Assembly (NCBI RefSeq): GCF_003350295.1
Contig: NZ_QLYY01000006.1
Span: forward strand, 248,001 to 312,000
DNA: 64,000 bases
Direction: 5' to 3'
Source: Vibrio tetraodonis
GTDB lineage: Bacteria; Pseudomonadota; Gammaproteobacteria; Enterobacterales; Vibrionaceae
Part shown: positions 57,366 to 64,000 of the stretch, piece after piece
Layout of the letters: every line of letters starts with the position of its first letter
How positions within the stretch are numbered: position 1 is the stretch's first letter
The notes under the pieces: model-generated
Database searches by the model: none
Told to the model about the DNA's origin: nothing
What the model saw: only the letters and a program-made list of their open reading frames with translations
Position numbers and translations under genes: made by a program

Positions 57366-58907
57366 ATGTCTAACAGCTTGAACTCTTTTCAAACTTGCGT
57401 GCAAGACATCATCACGGACGCAAACCTTAACCCGAAACAAAAAAGCCAGTACCTCGCATTAGAAGCCGAGGGTAACCTTCCTTACCTTTCATTATCCGAG
57501 CCTGCGCTAGCAGCCATGGACTCGGGAATTTTGTGTGATCTATTTGAAGGGCACGCCCCGTTTAAACCGCGTTACGTGCTGCCAGATTATGCTAAATACC
57601 TAGCTCAAGGCTCTGAATATCTTGAGTTAGAGCCAGCCAAAGATTTTGATGATGCGATCAATTTGCTGACCATTCTTTACCACCATGTGCCATCGGTCAC
57701 CAGTATTCCCGTCTATCTTGGTCATCTAGATGAGGTACTGATGCCCTATGCAGGCGATCTTGATGAAGAGTCGATATATCAAAAGCTCAAGCGGTTTTGG
57801 GTAATGCTAGATAGGACATTACCCGATGCATTTATGCACGTAAACATTGGTCCAACGGATAATATTGTTTGCCGTGCAATATTACGAATTGATGTTGAGC
57901 TAAAGCAGATTGCTCCAAATCTGACTTTTATGTACGACCCCAAGGTGACACCGGATGATTTACTGCGCCAAGCCACAAGCAACATATGTGCGTGTAGTAA
58001 ACCTCATATTGCTAACTATCCTATGCATGCACAAAGCTATGGTGATAAACGTTTTGGCATAGTGAGCTGTTACAACTCATTGCCTTTAGCTGGTGGCTCA
58101 AACACCCTGGTAAGAATGAACTTAAAACTGGTGGCTGAACGTGCATCAGATCTTGACGATTTTCTCAATCATCTGTTACCCGACTATAGTGAGTTGATGG
58201 TTGAGTTAATGGACGCGCGCAGCGCCTTCCTTCATGAAAAATCGTATTTCTTTAGTGGATTTTTGGCTCAAGAAGGTTTGATTGAAGAATCACGTTTTGC
58301 GCCCATGTTCGGTATTTATGGTATGGCAGAAGCGGTGAATATTCTGATGGAAAAGGCAGGTGCACAGGGGCTTTATGGTCATAATGCTGAGGCTAACGAG
58401 TTAGGTTATCAGATTTCCGATAAACTGGCCGAGATAGTGGAAAGTTCAACGGTCAAATATGGCATTGATGGTAAAGCATTGCTGCATGCACAAGGTGGTA
58501 TAGCCTTAGATAAAGACGTTACCCCTGGGGTGAGGATACCCTATGGAACGGAGCCGGATCCCGTTACCTATGTTCAAGCGACAGCGAAACACCACAAGCA
58601 TTATACCTCAGGGATTAGCGATATTTTGACCATAGATGAGACAGTGAAGGCTAATCCAGAGGCCATGTTTAATTTGTGTAAAGGTGCGCTTAATCTAGGC
58701 TATCGAGAGTTTACTGCTAATGTCGCGTCGAATGATTTAGTGAGAGTCACAGGCTACATGATTAAGCTGTCTGATATTGAGAAGTTTACTGAGCATGGCT
58801 CGCGTAAAAATACCACTTGGTTGGGGGCAGAAGCTGCAAATAACACAGGGATCTTACAGCGCTCGCCACGGGTTGTGAGTATGGAAACGCAACCCTCGTA
58901 TAAATAG
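57366..58907 (+). CDS. yjjI: YjjI-family glycyl radical enzyme
   Basis: 513 residues, standard for YjjI. The glycyl radical site is RVTGYM with Gly463 near the C terminus; a candidate active-site Cys lies in IVSCYNSLPLAGGS. The reaction of YjjI is unknown, though a deoxynucleoside or nucleotide-related substrate has been suggested by the E. coli location near deo genes, which does not hold here. The activase gene yjjW follows after 8 bases. GGAG precedes the ATG. Expected to work without oxygen only. Confidence 0.93.
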   Translation: MSNSLNSFQTCVQDIITDANLNPKQKSQYLALEAEGNLPYLSLSEPALAAMDSGILCDLFEGHAPFKPRYVLPDYAKYLAQGSEYLELEPAKDFDDAINLLTILYHHVPSVTSIPVYLGHLDEVLMPYAGDLDEESIYQKLKRFWVMLDRTLPDAFMHVNIGPTDNIVCRAILRIDVELKQIAPNLTFMYDPKVTPDDLLRQATSNICACSKPHIANYPMHAQSYGDKRFGIVSCYNSLPLAGGSNTLVRMNLKLVAERASDLDDFLNHLLPDYSELMVELMDARSAFLHEKSYFFSGFLAQEGLIEESRFAPMFGIYGMAEAVNILMEKAGAQGLYGHNAEANELGYQISDKLAEIVESSTVKYGIDGKALLHAQGGIALDKDVTPGVRIPYGTEPDPVTYVQATAKHHKHYTSGISDILTIDETVKANPEAMFNLCKGALNLGYREFTANVASNDLVRVTGYMIKLSDIEKFTEHGSRKNTTWLGAEAANNTGILQRSPRVVSMETQPSYK

Positions 58908-58915
58908 GGCAAACA

Positions 58916-59785
58916 ATGACAGAAAGGCAAGCCATTGTAAGTCGTATTCTTAACTTTTCTTGTGTTGATGGACCAGGCAATCGTCTGGTTCTTTTTCTGC
59001 AAGGATGCAATTTCAACTGTATCAATTGCCACAACCCCCACACAATTAATTACTGTAATGATTGCGGTGATTGTGTGGCTGGATGCCCTGAGAATGCATT
59101 GTCATTAGATAATAAGGGCAAAGTGATATGGGATGAAAGTCTATGCACCCATTGCGATCAATGTATTAATGTTTGTAGCTATCGTTCTAGCCCGAAAGTA
59201 CATCATTTGACAGTGTCTGAGGTGCTTTCGGTTATCCATGGCCAAAAATGGTTTATTAGTGGGATCACAATTTCAGGGGGTGAAGCGACGATGCAGTTGC
59301 CCTTTATCATAGCGCTTTTTGAGCGAATCAAAAATGATAGTGAGCTTGGGCATTTAACCTGTTTTATCGATAGTAATGGCTATTTGAGCGAGCCAGGTTG
59401 GGATAGGGTACTCCCTTATTTGGACGGCGCTATGATAGATCTTAAATCCTGGCAACAAGAAACACACCTATGGTTAGTAGGGAGAAGCAATCACAAAGTT
59501 ATTCAATCGATACGTTATTTGGCAAAAAACAAAAAACTGCACGAGATTCGTTTGCTCCATATTCCGCAAAAAAGCGATTTGGACCGAGAGGTCGACCATA
59601 TAGCATGCTTGATTAATCAATTGCCAGAGACAGTAATAGTGAGATTAAATGCCTTTCAACATCATGGTGTGGAGGGGCAGTCACTGCAATGGGAAAAATG
59701 CAGTGAACCACAAATGTTAGTCTTTTATCAGTCACTTAGGCCATTGATCCCTCATCGGATTCAATTGCCTAGTGTGTATGTCTAA
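58916..59785 (+). CDS. yjjW: YjjW-family glycyl radical enzyme activase
   Basis: 289 residues. Radical SAM ligands C31-x3-C35-x2-C38 (CNFNCINC), then two 4Fe-4S ferredoxin-like clusters (CNDCGDCVAGCP and CTHCDQCINVC), and GGEATMQ for SAM binding. It abstracts the Gly463 hydrogen of YjjI. Its stop overlaps the stop of the converging LysR gene by 4 bases. Confidence 0.93.
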   Translation: MTERQAIVSRILNFSCVDGPGNRLVLFLQGCNFNCINCHNPHTINYCNDCGDCVAGCPENALSLDNKGKVIWDESLCTHCDQCINVCSYRSSPKVHHLTVSEVLSVIHGQKWFISGITISGGEATMQLPFIIALFERIKNDSELGHLTCFIDSNGYLSEPGWDRVLPYLDGAMIDLKSWQQETHLWLVGRSNHKVIQSIRYLAKNKKLHEIRLLHIPQKSDLDREVDHIACLINQLPETVIVRLNAFQHHGVEGQSLQWEKCSEPQMLVFYQSLRPLIPHRIQLPSVYV

Positions 59786-60693
59786 CTAGGCTTAACCAGT
59801 TGAGAATGAAGCCACTTGAGTGCTGGATTGTTTAGACTGGCTTGATTCCAAACTAAACTGTAGGCGACTTTCCCATATGAGAATGGCAGTGGCTTTTGGG
59901 TTAGACCTTTGGCTTGGAGTGCTTTTTCCGCCCACATTTTAGAACAAGTAAACAGCAGTTCAGATTGATGACAAATTGTCGCCGCTGAACCAAAGTCTGC
60001 GACTGAAATACGCACTTGTCTTGGTTGGAATTGCTGGGTGAGTAGCTGCTCAAAATACGGCTCAGAGAGATCTTTATCTAAAATGCCTACATGCTTACAT
60101 GAAAGATAATCTTCAATGCTCAAGGGTTTGTTAGCCAGTGAGTGTTTTGGATTCATTAGGCATATCATTTCGTCTTGTTCAATTTGCTCCCATATCAGAT
60201 CGCGACTGCGAGTTGGTGGTTGACTGATATCATGTGGCAGGATCATAAAGTCAACTTGTCCACGCAGCAAAGCTTCAAAGCTAAGCTGTTCTTTAGCAAA
60301 AATCTGAATTTTGGCTGAGCTTAGTTTAGAACTGATGGCGCTGATGCGATCGCAGAACAGGTCAAAGGTGCTTTCACGCATTGAAAGAGCCAGTGTGCCA
60401 GTGTAGCTTTCTGGCTCAAATTCCCCTTGATGAAGAATTTGATTCATAGAACACAGAATCTTGTGTATATCGTTCGCCACCGCCAAAGCAAAAGGGGTGG
60501 GGACTAATGACGTACCATCGCGATAAAACAACTCATCATTGAGTTGCTCCCTTAGCTGTCCAAGTGTTTTGCTGATACTGGAAGCGGTTACACAAAGGAC
60601 TTCTGATGCGCCACTGACACTGTGGGTGCTCAGTAGGACGTGGAGCACGGTTAGGTGCTTCAAACTGATTCGGGAGAGAGCAATATAATCCAT
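59782..60693 (-). CDS. LysR-family transcription regulator
   Basis: 303 residues from ATG 60691-60693 with GGGG upstream (a TTG four codons earlier opens the frame). The winged HTH is at 5-65 (HLTVLHVLLSTHSVSGASEVLCV split over helices, SASSISKTLGQLREQL variant), followed by a two-lobed substrate-binding domain (TLALSMRESTFDL, FMILPHD). It converges on yjjW and has no divergent target gene; targets unknown. Confidence 0.9.
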   Translation of the reverse strand: MDYIALSRISLKHLTVLHVLLSTHSVSGASEVLCVTASSISKTLGQLREQLNDELFYRDGTSLVPTPFALAVANDIHKILCSMNQILHQGEFEPESYTGTLALSMRESTFDLFCDRISAISSKLSSAKIQIFAKEQLSFEALLRGQVDFMILPHDISQPPTRSRDLIWEQIEQDEMICLMNPKHSLANKPLSIEDYLSCKHVGILDKDLSEPYFEQLLTQQFQPRQVRISVADFGSAATICHQSELLFTCSKMWAEKALQAKGLTQKPLPFSYGKVAYSLVWNQASLNNPALKWLHSQLVKPS

Positions 60694-60894
60694 TGAAAAC
60701 CCCAATAAAGAACAATGGCCTAGTTATACCTTTAATACTGTTGAATGGGTATGAATTGATGTGAAAATTGGGCTGAATATGGATGTTTACCCAAACTGCG
60801 AGTCCGTAATGAATCGCTAGACTCGTTAGTTTATGGATTGGACACACCACAACGGGGATTTGTGATGTGTCCATTTTGATACCAGATGAAGGTT

Positions 60895-62106
60895 CTAGTT
60901 ATCCCACTTTATTAGCAAGTGCAACGGAGCGGGTAAAGGGCTTGCGGTAGGGTTGGCGAGAAACTTGAGTACATGGTTTTTGTGTTGTGGCAGTATGTTG
61001 TCTCTGGCCCAATCTTTGTGAGCATTAGTGATGGCTACCCCCATTTTACCAATGCCATCGTGCCTGCGGACTTGGTAGCTTAGTTTGCTTCCTCCAGTGG
61101 CATACATGATTGTTTGTAGCATGGCGAATTGATCACCCGATTTTAGCGCTTTTTTAATTCGTTCTTTGTCGCCAGACTCTCTCTCTTTTATCATGCCCTT
61201 GGTAATCATGTATGGTGTTCCACACAATTGTTCCAATGGGTAAGTTCCGCCATTGGGGGTTGTGACAAAATCAAGGTCTATATGCCTTGCCACCCCATCT
61301 TTTATCACCATATTCTCAGGCTTAATATCTCGCATATAGATATCTAAGTTGTGCATAGCAGCAAGATCTTGGCAAGCTAAGCGAAATGACTCTAGTGGAA
61401 ACTTTCTATTGTATTTTCTCCGCTGGTCGGCAATTTCACTTCCCCCGTTTCTTGCCAGAACGGTTTTATCTTCCACATATCTTGAATGACAGACCGAAGA
61501 AAACTGAGACAATTCGTCTGCAAGCTGATTTTCATTTTTAGCCGCTTCGAGAGAAATACTTGGGTTCGATAGCTGAACAAATGAAGAGTCAGCATGAGTC
61601 ACGGTTTTAAAAGCGCCAGCACTACCGAATTTGACGCGATGATCAGGCGTTCTCAAGTGAGGATTTTCTCTTGTTGAGTCAAAGTAGTAAGTGCGACCAT
61701 GATTTTCGTTGGTCATCTTTTTAAAGCCGAAATCGTTTTCTGGTGTTAACGATCGACGAGCGACGAACCCTCGAAAGGCTGCTTGAATCGTCGTGACGGC
61801 ATTATCTTTGTTGCACTCATTAATGATCTGACCGCAATCCATGTCCATTTTTTGTAGTACTTTTAGCGCCTTTGCATTGTTACTTTTGCTAAGAAAGTTG
61901 GCGATGGATGTCTTACACTTAGCACCAAACAATTGCTTAGGGTTTTCTCTTATGACGGATGTGGCTTTGCCATCAGCGTCTACTAATACTCGGTATACTT
62001 TTTTGACAGGAAGAGTGAGAATGAACTCATTGTTATTATCCGTTGCTTGTAATGCATTGTGCTTGGTTGTTATATGTTGATGTATTTGTCTAATTGTTAG
62101 GTTCAT
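60895..62106 (-). CDS. IQ-motif protein kinase-like protein, candidate secreted effector
   Basis: 403 residues, no signal peptide. Residues 107-118 (IQAAFRGFVARR) are a perfect calmodulin-binding IQ motif (IQxxxRGxxxR), unusual in bacteria. From about 155 a kinase-like fold begins: glycine-rich FGSAGAFKTV (160-169), catalytic loop MRDIKPEN (Asp260, Lys262, Asn265), and HIDLDF (275-280) in place of DFG. The usual VAIK lysine is not evident (FVQLS). GTPYM follows as an APE-like segment. This suggests a Ser/Thr kinase made active by host calmodulin, comparable in principle to kinase effectors such as NleH, OspG or YpkA. Delivery route unknown. Single gene between LysR and a secreted protein gene. 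Confidence 0.7.
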   Translation of the reverse strand: MNLTIRQIHQHITTKHNALQATDNNNEFILTLPVKKVYRVLVDADGKATSVIRENPKQLFGAKCKTSIANFLSKSNNAKALKVLQKMDMDCGQIINECNKDNAVTTIQAAFRGFVARRSLTPENDFGFKKMTNENHGRTYYFDSTRENPHLRTPDHRVKFGSAGAFKTVTHADSSFVQLSNPSISLEAAKNENQLADELSQFSSVCHSRYVEDKTVLARNGGSEIADQRRKYNRKFPLESFRLACQDLAAMHNLDIYMRDIKPENMVIKDGVARHIDLDFVTTPNGGTYPLEQLCGTPYMITKGMIKERESGDKERIKKALKSGDQFAMLQTIMYATGGSKLSYQVRRHDGIGKMGVAITNAHKDWARDNILPQHKNHVLKFLANPTASPLPAPLHLLIKWDN

Positions 62107-62249
62107 TGATTTGTATTCACCTTTATATGCATCAAAGGATTTATTTTGTTATGTAATCAAGCACTTATTAAAGTGAAATAATATGAAGATAGATGAATAC
62201 TTGTTATTTGATTCTGGTGAAGAACGTAAATTTTGGGAGTGTGTCTATA

Positions 62250-62738
62250 ATGCGCTTTAAACCTCTGCTAATAGTGCTGGCTCTTTTCAGCCTATCAGTT
62301 CAAGCTGAAAATCTCGACGCGTGGGCCAATCAGCTTAAACATGAAATGGAATCCAACTACTCCCTTCTCAATCAGCGTATATCTGAATGCAAGTCAATAA
62401 GGAAAGATTTTGATTATTCAAAAGCACTTAATACAGAGTGGTTTACAAACTTCGATAAGTCTGAAAAACAAACGGTTGTCCAATATGGTTTTGCTTATGC
62501 GTCACAGCAATGTTCATTAAAAGAACGTCAAACTTATACCAGCTCTTTGGTTAATTACGTTGCCTACTCTGGTGATAAAAAGCCATTGAATGAATGGCTA
62601 AGTCTTGTGGAGGGAGACAAAGATTTACAGCAAAAAGTCAACGAAATTGGTATTGAAGATACCCAAAAGTTTATCGTCTCCTATTTATCGACTCCATTTG
62701 ATGCGCTTCAGCTGTTAAAAGTACAGGGATTATTTTAA
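62250..62738 (+). CDS. small secreted/periplasmic protein of unknown function
   Basis: 162 residues from ATG 62250 (GGGAG 11 bases upstream); the longer frame begins at 62193 but would precede the signal peptide. Signal MRFKPLLIVLALFSLSVQA, then a mostly helical mature part with two cysteines (SECKS, SQQCS). No family recognised. Divergent from the IQ-motif kinase gene, so they share a 143-base promoter region and could be regulated together. Confidence 0.7.
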   Translation: MRFKPLLIVLALFSLSVQAENLDAWANQLKHEMESNYSLLNQRISECKSIRKDFDYSKALNTEWFTNFDKSEKQTVVQYGFAYASQQCSLKERQTYTSSLVNYVAYSGDKKPLNEWLSLVEGDKDLQQKVNEIGIEDTQKFIVSYLSTPFDALQLLKVQGLF

Positions 62739-62779
62739 GACACTTTCAATTGTTATTGATAGGTCGGTAGGCATTGGAC

Positions 62780-62815
62780 AGAAGTCATTTAGAGTGGTTG
62801 TTCTAAATGGCTTCT
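62780..62815 (+). terminator. terminator-like hairpin after the secreted protein gene
   Basis: AGAAGTCATTTAGA (62780-62793) pairs with 62802-62815 with a single mismatch or G-U pair. Weak T tail. The rest of 62816-63100 is promoter-like with no gene. Confidence 0.5.
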
Positions 62816-63100
62816 ATCAGATTAGAAAAGTATCTGGAAAACTAAAATGTTTGTAAGGATGTTACTTAAGAGGGTACTACCCAACCCCAGAATACTCAGC
62901 AATAGTCAAACTATCAGCCTTTTGTCCTGAAATTTCTCCTATCCAATGATCAACAACAGAAGTTCAATGAATTAGGCGAACTCATCTAAATAAAATGATA
63001 GTGTAATTACGAAAATGTAAATCTGGTGGTTATTTGGCTAAATAACCATTAACTAACTGTATTCAAAGATACTTATGATCAATCATTACGGAGAATTATA

Positions 63101-63757
63101 ATGGCACATCCAATTATCGCAGATCTCAACAAGCGTTACACAACCAAAAAATATGATGCTAGCAAGCGTATTTCAGCAGAAGATATGCAAATCATCAAAG
63201 AGGCCCTTCGCCTATCTGCATCTTCAATTAACTCTCAGCCTTGGAAATTTATTGTTATTGAATCTGACAAAGCAAAAGAGCGTCTCCACGGTACGTTTGC
63301 TAACAACTTTCAGTTCAACCAACCGCATGCAAAGGAAGCTTCACATACAATTCTTTTCGCCTACGATCCTAAGTTTACCAAAGAGAAGTTTTCAAAACGT
63401 GTAGATGCCGAAGTATCTTCAGGTCACTTACCTGCGGACATGTATGATCAATTCATGGGCGCTTATCTGTTCGCGGAGATGTGTACTGACGAAAATGGTT
63501 ACAACGGTGGTTGGACTAAAGCACAGGTTTACATTGCCGTAGGTAACCTATTGCATACGCTTGCTCGTTTGGGTGTTGATTCAACACCAATGGAAGGTGT
63601 AGACGCTGAGCTAATTGGTAAAGAGTTTGAAGCTGAGCTTGATGGTCACGTATGTGAAGTTGCGGTTGCTCTTGGTTACACTAAAGCAGATGAAGACTAT
63701 AACCACGGTTTACCAAAAGCGCGTCTAGCATTGGATGATGTACTGATGACTCTATAA
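63101..63757 (+). CDS. NfsB-like nitroreductase (FMN-dependent)
   Basis: 218 residues. N-terminal RYTTKKYDASKRIS, SASSINSQPWKFIVIES for FMN binding, GGWTKAQVYIAVGNLLHTLARLG, and the C-terminal (ALGYTK..DYNHGLPKARL) match oxygen-insensitive NfsB. It reduces nitro compounds and quinones using NAD(P)H. GGAG precedes the ATG. Symbol withheld since several paralogs exist in Vibrio. Confidence 0.9.
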   Translation: MAHPIIADLNKRYTTKKYDASKRISAEDMQIIKEALRLSASSINSQPWKFIVIESDKAKERLHGTFANNFQFNQPHAKEASHTILFAYDPKFTKEKFSKRVDAEVSSGHLPADMYDQFMGAYLFAEMCTDENGYNGGWTKAQVYIAVGNLLHTLARLGVDSTPMEGVDAELIGKEFEAELDGHVCEVAVALGYTKADEDYNHGLPKARLALDDVLMTL

Positions 63758-63782
63758 TTTATACAACCTAGGTTGATTGGTT

Positions 63783-63815
63783 AAGCTTCAACATTGCTCG
63801 TGTTGGAGCTTTTTG
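63783..63815 (+). terminator. nitroreductase gene terminator
   Basis: AAGCTTCAACA pairs with TGTTGGAGCTT (one G-U) over 7 bases, followed by T residues. 63816-63993 shows no gene. Confidence 0.8.
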
Positions 63816-63989
63816 GGGATGCAGTAACAATAGAGTTAAGCTGCATTGACGGCTTATTGAACGAGTGTAATTTCATAGCTGACTATACTGTTGCTAGCAC
63901 GCTTAGGGGCAAAAATCCGTTACCTCCTTACTTCCCATATTCAAGTACATTTGGCGGTGAGCCTGTTTAGATAGAAACGATTAGCCTTT

Positions 63990-64000
63990 GAACAAGGAGC
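63990..64000 (+). promoter_or_regulatory. ribosome-binding site of a gene starting beyond the window
   Basis: AACAAGGAGC at the last bases is a good Shine-Dalgarno sequence and no start codon follows inside the window. Confidence 0.4.

Noticed and set aside
1..64000. Prophage, integron array, CRISPR, insertion sequence, tRNA
   Set aside because: No integrase, transposase, phage structural gene, VCR-like repeats, spaced direct repeats or cloverleaf sequence were seen on either strand.

Overview
The window looks like chromosomal DNA of a Vibrio. Supporting marks are the fused diaminobutyrate aminotransferase/decarboxylase followed by carboxynorspermidine dehydrogenase and nspC (the norspermidine route typical of Vibrio), the gyrA / ubiG / nrdA-nrdB-yfaE neighbourhood, a DUF2913 protein, ToxR-type membrane transcription factors with small membrane partners, and a dCache chemoreceptor. 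Species assignment is inference. I saw no tRNA, rRNA, insertion sequence, prophage or CRISPR array.

Layout. 1-4 kb: 3' part of a lipoprotein oligopeptidase B, an NTF2-like secreted protein, and a tight Dabb / cupin / Rof operon. 4-8 kb: an accessory patch with two YD-repeat paralogs (one broken by an internal deletion), three tandem paralogous secreted proteins and a duplicated half of the rplY terminator, then rplY. 8.7-13.3 kb: an HTH-like protein, small secreted proteins, a DUF417 membrane protein, a large nucleoside-phosphorylase-like protein with an effector-like N terminus, and remnants of a GNAT and a DJ-1/PfpI gene. 13.4-15.9 kb: two consecutive VtrA/VtrC-like (ToxR-type) gene pairs. 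15.9-18.3 kb: a PepSY protein with a two-component system. 18.4-22.9 kb: radD, rsuA, bcr, DUF2913. 23-30.6 kb: secreted GDSL esterase, SDR/DUF2867 protein, an ABC transporter with FtsX-type permease, nhaA behind a 17-residue leader ORF. 30.6-35 kb: OmpA-like and TolC-like genes divergent from a small LapA-like adhesin. 35-41.4 kb: norspermidine operon behind a structured leader, and a GcvR-like ACT protein. 41.6-43.3 kb: an SseJ-like GDSL protein and a frameshifted AraC gene. 43.5-57 kb: housekeeping (yiiM, DUF3943, cinA-like, yfaE, nrdB, nrdA, ubiG, gyrA) and a chemoreceptor. 57.3-60.7 kb: glycyl radical enzyme yjjI with activase yjjW and a LysR regulator. 60.9-62.1 kb: a kinase-like protein carrying a perfect IQ (calmodulin-binding) motif. 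The window ends with an NfsB-like nitroreductase.

The most interesting theme is host interaction. Three unlinked single genes (11417-12952, 41617-42804, 60895-62106) encode proteins without signal peptides whose domains fit effectors delivered into eukaryotic cells: a nucleoside-phosphorylase-like enzyme, an SseJ-like lipid esterase/acyltransferase, and an IQ-motif kinase. One lies beside duplicated VtrA/VtrC-like regulators, a class known to switch on type III secretion in response to bile. No secretion apparatus is in the window, so delivery remains inference.
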